Assembly (NCBI GenBank): GCA_013820875.1
Contig: JACDHS010000012.1
Span: 1-59,239, forward strand
DNA from: Verrucomicrobiota bacterium
GTDB lineage: Bacteria; Verrucomicrobiota; Verrucomicrobiia; Limisphaerales; JACDHS01
Length of the DNA stretch: 59,239 bases
Direction: 5' to 3'
Within the stretch, counting starts at the first letter, position 1, and the number at the start of each line of letters is the position of its first letter. This document shows, piece by piece, positions 8,262 to 17,228 of the stretch. The translations under genes and the position numbers were made by a program. The notes beneath the pieces are model-generated. The model was not told where the DNA came from. It worked only from the letters and a program-made list of their open reading frames with translations, and did not search any database.

Positions 8262-9185
8262 GTGAAAGATCCGGTCACAGACTTGACCAACCAATTAGTT
8301 GCTTCCTACGCCCGGTCGGGCGGCATTAATCATTTGGACGGACGGAACCTGCCATCCAAAACTGCCATTGCCTCGATTACGGTAGATCTGCTGCGCCTGT
8401 TGTTTCCCGGGTTCTTTGATCAAACGACGATTCATTCTTCCGAAATAAGAGTCGTCACAGCGACCTTGATGGACTCCATTCTCGGGCGGCTCGAAGACGA
8501 AATTTACAAAAGTTTGGAATACAGTCGCCCATCGGAATTGGAGTCGCAGGATCTTCGTCGTGCGGCGCGTGAACTCACGCTGGACTTCCTGAGAAATCTT
8601 CCGCGCATCCGGGAAATCCTGCAGACTGACGTCGAAGCCGCCTTTAATGGCGATCCAGCCGCCCTGAGCAAAGAGGAAATTATAGTGGCCTATCCATTCA
8701 TTGACGCCATCGCCGTGCAGCGGATGGCACATGAACTGTTCAAAAAAAAGATACCATTGATCCCTCGCATCATGACCGAATGGGCGCATGCGCAGACGGG
8801 GATGGACCTGCATCCAGGCGCAACAATCGGTTCACATTTTTTTATCGATCACGGTACCGGCACCGTCATCGGTGAAACGTGCATCATTGGAAATAACGTG
8901 AAGCTTTACCATGGAGTAACGCTCGGTGCTCGCTCCACTTCAGGTGGACAGGAATTGCGAGGCAAGAAGCGGCATCCCACGATTGAGGACGATGTCACCA
9001 TTTACCCCGGGGCGACTATTCTCGGTGGCGAAACCGTTATTGGCGCGGGCAGCACGATTGGCGGAAATGTTTTTGTCATGCAAAGCGTTCCCCCGCATTC
9101 GCTCGTCGTGAATGAAGACGTCGAGGTGAAGGTGATGAGTAAGAAGGAACGGCAAGCTGGCAAAAAGCCGGACTTTCAAATTTAA
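8262..9185 (+). CDS. cysE: Serine O-acetyltransferase
   Basis: 307 residues from a GTG start. Makes O-acetylserine from serine and acetyl-CoA, the carbon acceptor for cysteine synthesis. An N-terminal helical domain of about 185 residues is followed by a left-handed beta-helix: GMDLHPGATIGSHFFIDHGTG, VIGETCIIGNNVKLYHGVTLGA, then HPTIEDDVTIYPGATILGG. The HPGATIG and FIDHGTG blocks supply the conserved His/Asp of the active site. The N-terminal domain is longer than in E. coli CysE and resembles the SrpH/EpsC group. The symbol is used in the broad sense. A hairpin straddles the stop codon. Confidence 0.88.
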   Translation: MKDPVTDLTNQLVASYARSGGINHLDGRNLPSKTAIASITVDLLRLLFPGFFDQTTIHSSEIRVVTATLMDSILGRLEDEIYKSLEYSRPSELESQDLRRAARELTLDFLRNLPRIREILQTDVEAAFNGDPAALSKEEIIVAYPFIDAIAVQRMAHELFKKKIPLIPRIMTEWAHAQTGMDLHPGATIGSHFFIDHGTGTVIGETCIIGNNVKLYHGVTLGARSTSGGQELRGKKRHPTIEDDVTIYPGATILGGETVIGAGSTIGGNVFVMQSVPPHSLVVNEDVEVKVMSKKERQAGKKPDFQI

Positions 9186-9196
9186 CTATTTGAAAG
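9173..9196. terminator. Hairpin at the end of the serine acetyltransferase gene
   Basis: CTTTCAAAT (9173-9181) pairs perfectly with ATTTGAAAG (9188-9196) across a six-base loop containing part of the stop codon. There is no T run, so it is not a classical intrinsic terminator. It lies between convergent genes and could stop transcription from either side. Confidence 0.35.
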
Positions 9197-9230
9197 CCCG
9201 CAGTCAGAGTGTTCCGTTAGCAGGTGAACA

Positions 9231-9890
9231 TTACTTCTGCTTGTTCTGCACCCATTGGATCGCGTTGAGAACCAGTTCGCTTGCGTTCTTTAGATTTAAC
9301 TTTTCCTTGATGCGTGCGCGGAAGGAATTGATCGTCGGAATTGTTAGCTTCATCGCCTCGGCAATTTGCCGGGTGCCGTGGCCCTGTCCAATCAGCTCGA
9401 ACACCTCAAGCTCACGGGGGCTCAGCGTGTCCATGGGAGACTTGGTGGCTTCGTTACGTCCGCCAATCAATTTGGAAACAAGCTGTGTGGACATTTTTTC
9501 GCTGAGATAAATTTCGCCGCTGAGCACCTGGCGAATGGCATCGCGAACTCTTTTGTTCGCTTCCTGTTTCATGATGTAGCCATTGGCGCCGGAACGAAGA
9601 GCGCGTTCGGCATAGAGCGATTCGTCATGCATGGACAGCACAAGGATCGGTGTCTCTGTATCAGAGGTGCGGATCAGCTTGATCAAATCGATGCCATTGC
9701 TGCCAGCGAGTGAGATGTCAATGATTGCCATATCCGGCTTGGCACTTTGCATCGCTTCGAGGGCTGTTTTGTCGTCGCCCGCTTCGGCGCAGACATGGAG
9801 GTCAGCTTCGCGATTGATCATCTGGCTGAGACCCTCGCGAAAGAGTTGATGATCATCGACAACCAGGATTGAGTTTTTTTTAGTTTCCAT
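9231..9890 (-). CDS. NarL/FixJ-family response regulator (LuxR HTH)
   Basis: 219 residues from the ATG at 9890. The receiver has acidic residues VDDHQ near the start, the phospho-acceptor Asp58 (MAIIDISLAG), Ser and Lys switch residues (LSMHDES, YIMKQE). The C-terminal LuxR helix-turn-helix reads LSPRELEVFELIGQGHGTRQIAEAM and is DNA-binding. An upstream ATG at 9926 would overlap the preceding kinase gene, but the extra residues are not receiver-like. It follows the kinase stop by about 14 bases and is clearly its cognate output. Confidence 0.9.
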   Translation of the reverse strand: METKKNSILVVDDHQLFREGLSQMINREADLHVCAEAGDDKTALEAMQSAKPDMAIIDISLAGSNGIDLIKLIRTSDTETPILVLSMHDESLYAERALRSGANGYIMKQEANKRVRDAIRQVLSGEIYLSEKMSTQLVSKLIGGRNEATKSPMDTLSPRELEVFELIGQGHGTRQIAEAMKLTIPTINSFRARIKEKLNLKNASELVLNAIQWVQNKQK

Positions 9891-9904
9891 GGGGGAGTTG
9901 GGTT

Positions 9905-11440
9905 TTACTTCTTCGGGAATAAGCATGTGACAAGAGTGCCGTTGTTTTGTTGGGCTTCGATGGTTAGTTTTGCGCCGATCATCTGGGCCCGGTAATTCAT
10001 AATATGCAAACCCATTCCTTTTCCACTACGATTTTCATTCCCATTCCCATTTTGAGCATGCATTCCGACTCCGTCATCGCGGACGCTCAGTGTATTATGT
10101 TTTTCGCCAGGTTCCAGGCTGATTGAAATATGTTTTGCCGCCCCGTGCTTGACTGCGTTCATCAGCGATTCATGCGCGATGTAGTACAAGTGTTCAGCAA
10201 GCGCATTATCCCGCAGCAACACCGGTTCTTTACAGCGGAATGTGCATCGTATTTTAAAGAGGCTTTCGCTGTTGAAAATCAATTCCTGCAGGGCGGAAAC
10301 CAAACCGTTTTCCTCGAGCTGCACCGGGAACAGGCCGCGGGCGATGCCACGGGTTTGGATCAGTGCATCGTCTATCAGGTTGCAAATCTTGCGGGAGTCG
10401 GCCGCTTCCGGAGCTTGTTTTTCCTCCAGTTTGTCACCCAGGATCTCCGTGAGGAAACTGATGCCAGCCAGGTGCTGGCAAATGCCGTCGTGCAGCAGTT
10501 GGCCGAGGCGGCGTTGTTCGCGGCTGCTGATCTCGAGGATTTCTTTTTGTAAACGGATCCGTTCGAAGGCTCCGCCGCAGTAGTCGGCCAGGGCCTGCAA
10601 TGTGTCCAGGTCTTCCTGGTTATAAGCGTTTGGCGAATAACTCTGGATTGAAAAAAATCCCAACACTTGTGTGCCGTTTCGCACCAGGACAATCAGGATC
10701 GAAGCAGAGGGACGGTTCTTATCTCCGAAAGGTCGCAGGTTTTTGTGCTCGAACGCCGGTTCGCTCCGCAGAATCAAGCGAGGTCCGCACGCCAGAACTT
10801 CTTCTCGGAGAGGCGTCGGATCCAGAGCCCAGCCTTCAGCGGAAACTTCACGTCTTTCGTCATCAAAAGTATCAACAGCAAAAACCTGGTAGCACTTCTC
10901 GCGGCCATGAGCGTAGAGATCAATGAAGCAACTATCCCAGCCAAACAATTCGTCGGCAACAGTGGTAATAATGCGTGCGGCTTCCTGGGGCGAAGTGGCA
11001 GAACTGAGGCTTTGCCCGAGTTTGGCGAATCCCTGGTAGCGTTTGCGCAATGCGCGCCGTTTACCTGATTCGCGCAGTTCTCTTTCCACCGCGGGCGCAA
11101 GACGTTTCAGATCGGATTTGCGGATGTAATCGCGCGCACCGGCTTTCATGGCAGCAACGGCGCGTTCCTCATCGATGACGCCGGAAATGATGATGAACGG
11201 AATGTCCCCTTCCTTTGCGTTTAGAATCCGGAGCGCTTCCAGCCCGCAAAATTCAGGGATTGAGTAGTCGCTCAGTATGATGTCCCAATCCTCGTTGAGC
11301 GCCGTCTCCATTGCCTCACGAGTGAAAACTTGCTGGAAACTGACATCGAAACCTCCCTGGCGCAGGGCGCGAGCCATCAGCAGCGTGTCGTCACGCGAGT
11401 CGTCAATGATCAGTAATCGCAACGGAACGCTCGTTTGCAT
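9905..11440 (-). CDS. Receiver-GAF-HisKA_3 sensor kinase (NarX/DesK type)
   Basis: 511 residues from the ATG at 11440. An N-terminal CheY-like receiver (Asp58 in IILSDYSIPE) comes first. A GAF-like domain (about 150-295) follows, beginning LGQSLSSATSPQEAARIITT. The dimerisation domain HisKA_3 has EQRRLGQLLHDGICQHLAG, with His317 as phosphate acceptor. The HATPase_c domain has EHLYYIAHESLMNAVKHG and VRDDGVGM. It is soluble, with no membrane segment, so it senses a cytoplasmic or receiver-delivered signal. The receiver at the front suggests it is itself the target of another kinase, making a phosphorelay. It is co-transcribed with the NarL-type regulator. Confidence 0.88.
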   Translation of the reverse strand: MQTSVPLRLLIIDDSRDDTLLMARALRQGGFDVSFQQVFTREAMETALNEDWDIILSDYSIPEFCGLEALRILNAKEGDIPFIIISGVIDEERAVAAMKAGARDYIRKSDLKRLAPAVERELRESGKRRALRKRYQGFAKLGQSLSSATSPQEAARIITTVADELFGWDSCFIDLYAHGREKCYQVFAVDTFDDERREVSAEGWALDPTPLREEVLACGPRLILRSEPAFEHKNLRPFGDKNRPSASILIVLVRNGTQVLGFFSIQSYSPNAYNQEDLDTLQALADYCGGAFERIRLQKEILEISSREQRRLGQLLHDGICQHLAGISFLTEILGDKLEEKQAPEAADSRKICNLIDDALIQTRGIARGLFPVQLEENGLVSALQELIFNSESLFKIRCTFRCKEPVLLRDNALAEHLYYIAHESLMNAVKHGAAKHISISLEPGEKHNTLSVRDDGVGMHAQNGNGNENRSGKGMGLHIMNYRAQMIGAKLTIEAQQNNGTLVTCLFPKK

Positions 11441-11496
11441 GCCTATTGGCCGGACTATAAGTGAAGCGAAGCGTTCGGTCACGCACGCAATTGCGG

Positions 11497-12624
11497 CTAC
11501 TTGATGAGGGTGCCAACCAGTTCAGACACGGTTTTTGCCCCGCAAGCTGCAATCCGTGTCTCCAGACCCCGAACAATATCGCGTGCGATGGATGGGCCTT
11601 CGTAAACCAATCCGGTGTAGATCTGTACGAGAGATGCGCCTGACATGATTTTGGCCAACGCATCATCCGCGTCGAAAACGCCGCCGACTCCGATAATCGG
11701 AAGTTTGCCACGGGTCTGGCGGAACAGATGACGAATAATCTGGTTACTGATGTAGCGGAGAGGGCGCCCGCTCAATCCACCCGTTTCAGCATAAATGTCT
11801 TGCAGCCGTTCATCTTCCGTGCGCGGACGGGTAATAGTTGTATTCGAAACGACAATTCCAGCTATTTTTCGAGGCCCAACCAACTCCAGGATTTCGTCGA
11901 GTGCTTCGAAGGAGAGGTCTGGCGCTACTTTGACGAGGATTGGTTTTGATTCGGTGAAGCTGACGTCGCCGGGCAGTCCGGATTGAGAGTTGATGTTTTG
12001 CAGGGCTGCGAAAATTTCATCCAGCGCCGATTTATCCTGAAGCTGGCGGAGATTCGGCGTGTTCGGCGAACTGACATTCACCACGAAGAAGTCTGCATAT
12101 TCACGGAGCACACGAAAGGAGTTGGCATAGTCTTCCGCCGCTTTTTCCAAAGGGGTGATTTTCGATTTGCCAAGATTGATGCCCACCGGGTGAATCGGCC
12201 AGCGTCGCTTTTTTTTCCAACTTTCGAGATTCGCCGCCATCGCCTGGGCCCCGGGATTATTGAATCCCATGCGGTTGATGAGCGCCTCCTCCTCCACGAT
12301 GCGGAACATGCGAGGTTGCGAATTTCCCGGTTGCGGATGCCACGTCACGCCACCCAGTTCACAAAAGCCGAATCCAAACTTTTCCCAGACAGGCACGGCT
12401 TGCGCTGTTTTGTCCATGCCTGCCGCGAGCCCGATTGGATTCGGGAAGTGCAGGCCGAATAATTTCACAGGCAGTTCAGGGGCGCTGTAGATTTTTTCCA
12501 ACCCGCGGCTGAGAACTGTGCTGCGGCTAATCCTGCCTAAAGTTGTGAGAGTGCGGTTATGAATAGTCTCGGAATCCTGTGTAAACAGGATTGGTCGGAC
12601 CAGATTTCGATACAGCCAACTCAT
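11497..12624 (-). CDS. pyrD: Dihydroorotate dehydrogenase (quinone), class 2
   Basis: 375 residues. FMN enzyme oxidising dihydroorotate to orotate in pyrimidine synthesis, passing electrons to membrane quinone. The N-terminal extension (LYRNLVRPILFTQDSETIHN) is the class 2 membrane-association helix pair. NPIGLAAGMDKTA, LGGVTWHPQPGN, RMGFNNPGA, NVSSPNTPNLR and IGVGGVFDADDALAKIMSGA are the conserved FMN and substrate motifs. The catalytic base is Ser, as in class 2, in the NVSSPNT motif. It sits upstream of the two-component genes on the same strand with a 56-base gap, so co-transcription is possible but not evident functionally. Confidence 0.94.
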   Translation of the reverse strand: MSWLYRNLVRPILFTQDSETIHNRTLTTLGRISRSTVLSRGLEKIYSAPELPVKLFGLHFPNPIGLAAGMDKTAQAVPVWEKFGFGFCELGGVTWHPQPGNSQPRMFRIVEEEALINRMGFNNPGAQAMAANLESWKKKRRWPIHPVGINLGKSKITPLEKAAEDYANSFRVLREYADFFVVNVSSPNTPNLRQLQDKSALDEIFAALQNINSQSGLPGDVSFTESKPILVKVAPDLSFEALDEILELVGPRKIAGIVVSNTTITRPRTEDERLQDIYAETGGLSGRPLRYISNQIIRHLFRQTRGKLPIIGVGGVFDADDALAKIMSGASLVQIYTGLVYEGPSIARDIVRGLETRIAACGAKTVSELVGTLIK

Positions 12625-12731
12625 CTAAGCGGGATAAACTGTCACAAATTTCACTTTTGAAGAAAGAAGAAACCGTGCCGTTTAGTTGACATGCTTGCGC
12701 TTGAGAAAAGAAATCTTAGGCTGCAACAGGA

Positions 12732-13535
12732 ATGCGCAAGTATTTGCACGTCATTAATGTCGGGATTCAGAACACGCTGGTTTACCGCGTTAACTTCCTT
12801 TTTCGGGCGACATTCGGGCTGATTCCTCTGATTGCGACAATTTACCTGTGGCGCGCCATTTTCGGAAGCAAGGAGGGGGATTACGTTGCCGGTTATACAC
12901 TGGCGAGCATGATTTCCTATTACCTGATCGTTACGATTGTGGATGCCCTTACTGCTGTGGCAGAGGACGACTGGCAAATCGCGGCTGAAATTCGCGAAGG
13001 AACGATCAGTCAATTCATTCTCAAACCAATAGACTTTCTTTGGTATCGGCTCTGCTTGTTTGTTTCCGGTCGCATCATCTACACGGCGGTCGCGATTGTT
13101 CCGGTCGGGCTTTTCATTTTCTTGATGCGCGAATACCTGGTGGCGCCGCCGAGCCTGGAGATTTTCGGTTGCTTCCTGCTCTCGCTGATGATGACCGCAT
13201 TGCTGCAATTCTTTTTGGCTTACACCATGGCATTGCTCGCGTTCTGGGTGCTGGAGGTTTCGACGTTCATCTTCATTCTCTACGCGGTTGAATACCTGGT
13301 TGGCGGGCATTTGTTTCCTCTGGATATTCTGCCGCCAGCCATCACAAATGTCCTGAGCTACACCCCATTTCCGTATCAACTATTCTTTCCCGTGAGTGTT
13401 TACCTCGGCCAGGCAACGGGCGACGCACTCTGGCGAGGCTTGATGATACAAGCGGCGTGGACGTTGTTTGCATATCTTTTGGCGCGCTTCGTCTGGAGCA
13501 GGGGAATCAGGAAATACTCGGCTTTTGGAGGATGA
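12732..13535 (+). CDS. ABC-2 family transporter permease (DUF990-like)
   Basis: 267 residues with about six hydrophobic segments and the N-terminal amphipathic MRKYLHVINVGIQNTLVYR typical of the ABC2_membrane_6 (former DUF990) family. A cytoplasmic stretch, VAEDDWQIAAEIREGTISQFILKP, lies between the second and third segments. Members form exporters with a separate ATPase. The second permease starts two bases after this stop, behind a GGAGG Shine-Dalgarno inside the 3' end. A perfect TTGACA occurs at 12686-12691, but no good -10 follows at normal spacing. The substrate is unknown. Confidence 0.85.
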   Translation: MRKYLHVINVGIQNTLVYRVNFLFRATFGLIPLIATIYLWRAIFGSKEGDYVAGYTLASMISYYLIVTIVDALTAVAEDDWQIAAEIREGTISQFILKPIDFLWYRLCLFVSGRIIYTAVAIVPVGLFIFLMREYLVAPPSLEIFGCFLLSLMMTALLQFFLAYTMALLAFWVLEVSTFIFILYAVEYLVGGHLFPLDILPPAITNVLSYTPFPYQLFFPVSVYLGQATGDALWRGLMIQAAWTLFAYLLARFVWSRGIRKYSAFGG

Positions 13536-13536
13536 T

Positions 13537-14331
13537 ATGAACCGCTATTTCTCCATCTACGCAATGCTCTGGCGGAACTCGGTCGTCCGGGAAATGAGTT
13601 TCAAAACGAATTTCATCTTATGGATATTTGTGGAACTGCTCTGGTTCGGGCTGCAAATCACTTTCTTCAGCGTGATCTACATGCACACCGATCGCATTGC
13701 GGATTGGACGAAATGGCAGGTCGTGATGCTGATCGGCGGGGCGCACTTTATTCAGCAAATGTTCCAGGCCTTTTTTCTCGTGAATTGCACGCAGCTCTCG
13801 GAACTCATTCGCACTGGCAAAATGGATTTTATGTTATTGCTGCCGGTGAATACCCGTTTTCTCATTTCCCTTCGACAAGTGGACCTTGGCGCATTTGTGA
13901 ATGCTGCTTCCGCCGCAGCGGTAATGTTTTATGCGGGAAAACAACTGCAACTCACGCCGACTGCCGGCCAGATCTCCGGCTTTCTGCTTCTTTGTGTGGC
14001 AAGCATTCTCATCCACTACTCGTTGATGTTTCTCCTGGCGACCATCAGTTTTTGGACCGTCCGCGCGCAAGGCATCATCTGGGGTTACTACAACCTGTTC
14101 AACATTGCCCGCATGCCGGAATCCGCTTTCCCTGCCGGGATATTCAAGACCATTTTCAAATTCGCACTGCCGATGCTGCTGGTCGCGAATGTTCCAGTGA
14201 AATTGTTGACTGAGAAACTGGCATCTCCGTGGGAAATGTTATTCCTGGTGATAATGAGCGTGGGCTGTTTTGTCGTATCGGAACTGGCCTGGCGTTTCTC
14301 CGTTCGGCGATACACCAGCGCCAGTTCCTAA
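13537..14331 (+). CDS. ABC-2 family transporter permease, second subunit
   Basis: 264 residues starting MNRYFSIYAMLWRNSVVREM. About six transmembrane segments, homologous in layout to the preceding gene, including RTGKMDFMLLLPVNTRFL at the place of the first permease's REGTISQFILKPIDF. The two would form a heterodimeric membrane channel. The start is fixed by GGAGG at 13528-13532. The ATP-binding subunit normally found upstream is absent: the gene before the pair is pyrD on the other strand. Either the ATPase is encoded elsewhere or the pair shares one. Confidence 0.85.
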   Translation: MNRYFSIYAMLWRNSVVREMSFKTNFILWIFVELLWFGLQITFFSVIYMHTDRIADWTKWQVVMLIGGAHFIQQMFQAFFLVNCTQLSELIRTGKMDFMLLLPVNTRFLISLRQVDLGAFVNAASAAAVMFYAGKQLQLTPTAGQISGFLLLCVASILIHYSLMFLLATISFWTVRAQGIIWGYYNLFNIARMPESAFPAGIFKTIFKFALPMLLVANVPVKLLTEKLASPWEMLFLVIMSVGCFVVSELAWRFSVRRYTSASS

Positions 14332-14437
14332 GAGCCTGTCTGAAAAATGGTGGAACGGGCTACCCATCCCGTTGTCGGCGACCACCTGCCGCCGAGTGTC
14401 GATGGTAGCCCATTCCACCCATTTTCAGACAGGGCTC
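14332..14437. repeat. Long imperfect inverted repeat, about 37-base arms
   Basis: Left arm 14332-14368 and right arm 14401-14437 are near-perfect reverse complements: GAGCC(C)TGTCTGAAAA, then TGGTGGAACGGGCTACC-like. The centre is 32 bases. It fills the gap between two convergent genes and begins directly after the permease stop. It could serve as a bidirectional terminator, but the arm length and GC content suggest a mobile palindrome (MITE or REP-like). Confidence 0.85.
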
Positions 14438-14458
14438 CAAAACAACTCCGAGGACTTT

Positions 14459-15316
14459 TTATTCGATCCGAAAATCGCGCACCCAATTTGCCGCCGCACT
14501 TTTTTCCACCCAAAATGCTTCACCAATTCCGATCACCGGCGGATCCGTTTGCCATTTCTTGCTCGGATAATCGTAAGTAACGTATTCCTGCTTGTCGCGG
14601 TCGAATATTTGGACTGAGTCGCCGTCGGTCAAAGGAAATTGCAAATCGGTATTGATTTGACCGGCGACAGGGATGAGGGAGCTGCGAATCGAAAAACCGG
14701 ATGGAACAGGATTCATCAACTTGCCCTGGGCGACTTGTCCGCAGAACTGCAAGGCGAACGTTTCCTGCGTCGGGTTGTAAAACAAGCCGCCTTCTCCGGC
14801 GACAAATTTTTCCATCGGATTGCTCCAGCGTCCTTTCGTGAATTTTGTTTCCACCATGTTGTGCTGGGTGGAACTGAACTTATGCAAGGCTGTGCCTTCC
14901 GGCATGTTCGGCAAAATCGAACCAATGAACTCAGCCGTATTCTCAAATGGATTCGCGATCAGCGCAAAGCCCGGCGGAGCATAAACGGTGACAAACCCAA
15001 GCACGTTTGTAGAAGGGCGGTCGCCGCTGTTGACCCGGTAGAAACGAAACTTGTATCGGGGCGCATCGGAATCGATAAACTCAGTCGTTTGAGTTGAGCA
15101 AGTCCCGCTGGCCACTGTTTCCCACGCCTTCAGAGTTGTCGAAGCCTGGATCTCGTAAGGGCAACCTTTAGCGCATGTAAACTCGAAGAAGAAAGCGCCG
15201 TATGGAAATTTACGCGCACCACTCAGCTTAGGCGAAATCGCCTCCTCAATCCTGTTTCGCCGAATAAAGCTCGTTACAATCCCTGCGATATTCGATGAAA
15301 ATGCAACAGCTGACAT
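14459..15316 (-). CDS. Hypothetical protein with a verrucomicrobial fibronectin-like segment
   Basis: 285 residues, no recognised enzyme motif. Residues about 45-100 (CPYEIQASTTLKAWETVASG, then EFIDSDAPRYKFRFYRV) match the pattern seen at the end of many secreted verrucomicrobial proteins: an ExASTxLxxW...FxDxxAxxFYRV beta-sandwich. The rest has repeated aromatic-rich, beta-like text (GLFYNPTQETFALQFCG, GIGEAFWVEK). No clear signal peptide is seen, although MSAVAFSSNIAGIVTSFI is mildly hydrophobic. Function unknown. It is convergent with the ABC permeases across the long inverted repeat. Confidence 0.65.
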   Translation of the reverse strand: MSAVAFSSNIAGIVTSFIRRNRIEEAISPKLSGARKFPYGAFFFEFTCAKGCPYEIQASTTLKAWETVASGTCSTQTTEFIDSDAPRYKFRFYRVNSGDRPSTNVLGFVTVYAPPGFALIANPFENTAEFIGSILPNMPEGTALHKFSSTQHNMVETKFTKGRWSNPMEKFVAGEGGLFYNPTQETFALQFCGQVAQGKLMNPVPSGFSIRSSLIPVAGQINTDLQFPLTDGDSVQIFDRDKQEYVTYDYPSKKWQTDPPVIGIGEAFWVEKSAAANWVRDFRIE

Positions 15317-15506
15317 AAATCCTTATCACCACTGTAGCCTATTATGGAGCAATTCAGCGAGGCTTAACCATGTCAGACAAGCGCTAGACGTTCTGTAAGA
15401 CCATTCCTACAAAAGAAGGTTCAAAGTTTCAGTTTTATGCTCAAAGTGAAGGCACAGCGATGCCCCAACTTTGAAGTTTAAACTTTGAACTTTGACTGAG
15501 TTTTGC
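15317..15506. repeat. Intergenic nested palindrome of TTCAAAGT-type words
   Basis: GTTCAAAGTTT (15419-15429) pairs with AAACTTTGAAC (15480-15490), and inside it TCAAAGT (15441-15447) pairs with ACTTTGA (15468-15474). The core word TTCAAAGT is reiterated on both arms. It resembles in design, but not in sequence, the elements at 40818-40924 and 49058-49118. Confidence 0.65.
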
Positions 15507-16346
15507 TCAAAGCGGTAATTCACCGCTGACAGGCACGGGTTCGGTTGCTTTCTCTTCGGGCCGGGATGGCTCCGTGGCTTCCGAGTTTTCAGCCTTCAAC
15601 CGAACAATGACAGGGCGAAGCAGTTGTCCGCGAAAACTGTACCCGCAGGCGACCGTTTCCGAAATTTGAGTATTAGAATCGGCGGATTGACCTTCGATTA
15701 GCTGGTGCTTCTCGGGATCGAATGTCTCATTGGCTGCCGCGATAAATGCATTGAGACCCACACGACGCGCGGTGTCCAGACAGGCATTTTGAAAATTGGT
15801 AAGTTGCTCGATGAGGCGCGGTTGGCCCGAGCGGACCGCACCCTGGCGAAGCGCGAACACATGATCCAACATTCGGACCAGCACTTCGAGCCATTCAGTT
15901 TCGCCGCGTTTCAGTTTCTCCAGTTCCAGGCGCAGATGCCCTTTCTCGGTATCATTCGCTTTTAGCAAAAACTCGCTGAACGATTTGGCCTCGTGAGCGA
16001 TCTGATCGGCCACTTGCTTTGCTGCCGCCGCCGTTTTGCTGGTCTCTTCATGCACCGCTTGCCAAAGAGAAGTGGACGAAGTGACCTGGGTTGCGACGTG
16101 TTCAATCTTCTGAATTTGTTGCGCCGCGGAGATGAGGTTCTCCGATTCAGCGATGTTCAACTTGGTCCTGAAAGGTCGCAGAAAGGTCCACGCACCGAGC
16201 GCAACGCACAAAATGATGGCATACACTTCCCAGAGGAGGAGGGGACGATGGCCATAATAGAACAAGGCGAAGGCCAGGCCAAAGAAAACCAGGTCCATCA
16301 GCAAAAACGGCCAAATGACGACTTTGGGGGTGGAACGTTCTGTCAT
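15507..16346 (-). CDS. Membrane-anchored GrpE-domain protein
   Basis: 279 residues from the ATG at 16346. Two transmembrane helices near the N-terminus (VVIWPFLLMDLVFFGLAFALF and LLLWEVYAIILCVALGAWTFL) are followed by a long coiled-coil (about 75-160) and a C-terminal GrpE-like fold: VRMLDHVFAL, RRVGLNAFIAA, FDPEKHQLIEG, ACGYSFRGQLLRPVIV. GrpE is the nucleotide exchange factor of DnaK. A membrane-tethered variant could recruit an Hsp70-like protein to the membrane. No dnaK or dnaJ is nearby. The assignment of the domain rests on the FDPxxH...GYxxxGxxLRPxxV pattern. Confidence 0.72.
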   Translation of the reverse strand: MTERSTPKVVIWPFLLMDLVFFGLAFALFYYGHRPLLLWEVYAIILCVALGAWTFLRPFRTKLNIAESENLISAAQQIQKIEHVATQVTSSTSLWQAVHEETSKTAAAAKQVADQIAHEAKSFSEFLLKANDTEKGHLRLELEKLKRGETEWLEVLVRMLDHVFALRQGAVRSGQPRLIEQLTNFQNACLDTARRVGLNAFIAAANETFDPEKHQLIEGQSADSNTQISETVACGYSFRGQLLRPVIVRLKAENSEATEPSRPEEKATEPVPVSGELPL

Positions 16347-16574
16347 GCGCGGGAGATTAGTTGGCGCAGGTTCCCGTTTGAAAGCACTTTTTGGATTTTC
16401 GAGGAGCAAAAACTCTAACAGCGTCCATTTCCACAAGATGACTTCGTTCGGGGAAACGGTTTTCTTTCAGTCTGCAAAGTATCCCTCCGGTAGAGATTAA
16501 CACTTGATTTTCTTTTCGGAAATCTGTTTTGGAAATCGCTATAGGACTTAGCAAAGTAGCAACTCACTGAGAGA

Positions 16575-17228
16575 TCAGGGCATAATCACTCGATTCGTAA
16601 GGACTGACTGTTTCACCGCCGCGCGCAAACCCCGATCGTTCAGAAAGTGGACACTGCCATCTGCAAACAGCAGGTTTCCACCCTTTCTTCTCCACGGTCG
16701 TGTATGGACACGGTGGCTATCTTTTTGCCACGTAATATTTATTCCGGATCCCCAACTAAACATTTTCCCAATCTCCAGAGCATAGCCCTCCAGGGTGACA
16801 TCCCCAGCGAGAATACTCAATGGATCACCCGATTGAGCGTCGACGCCCAGAAAATAGCTAATATCTTCATCTTTGAGATCATCCCACCTCGCGACCGCAG
16901 TACGTTTCGGATTGAAAGGGCAATGAAGCACACTTACAGGAACGGCGTTTGAAATTGACCTGAAATGTGGGGAAAGATCCCCTATCAAAACATACTCCAG
17001 ACTACCGCCTTCGTTAGTGGATACCTGCATCGGAAATCGTTTCGAGTGGTCATTAGCAAATTCCTGAAAAGCTATGCCGACATGCTTTAAATTTTTCATG
17101 CACCTGTGTGAGCGCCTATCGCCAACCTTTACGAGAGCTGGCAAAAGCAAAATCAAAAGCCCCAGAATAATAGCTGTCGTTACAAGCAATTCAGTTCGGC
17201 TAAATGCGGATGATCCATGCACTTTCAT
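16575..17228 (-). CDS. Prepilin-type, H-X9-DG domain protein
   Basis: 217 residues. The start has a type II secretion/type IV prepilin-like segment (FSRTELLVTTAIILGLLILLLPALV), with a variant of the F-T-L-[IV]-E-L motif. The end has the H-X9-DG motif, RVHTRPWRRKGGNLLFADGSVHFL, with His and DG at the expected spacing. This architecture (SBP_bac_10/DUF1559-like) is expanded in Planctomycetes and Verrucomicrobia and is thought to form pseudopilin-like surface proteins. It is downstream of nothing obvious and is probably its own unit. Confidence 0.85.
   Translation of the reverse strand: MKVHGSSAFSRTELLVTTAIILGLLILLLPALVKVGDRRSHRCMKNLKHVGIAFQEFANDHSKRFPMQVSTNEGGSLEYVLIGDLSPHFRSISNAVPVSVLHCPFNPKRTAVARWDDLKDEDISYFLGVDAQSGDPLSILAGDVTLEGYALEIGKMFSWGSGINITWQKDSHRVHTRPWRRKGGNLLFADGSVHFLNDRGLRAAVKQSVLTNRVIMP

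Noticed and set aside
12686-12731. Promoter with perfect TTGACA before the first permease
   Set aside because: No acceptable -10 hexamer at 16-18 bases; left out of the feature list.
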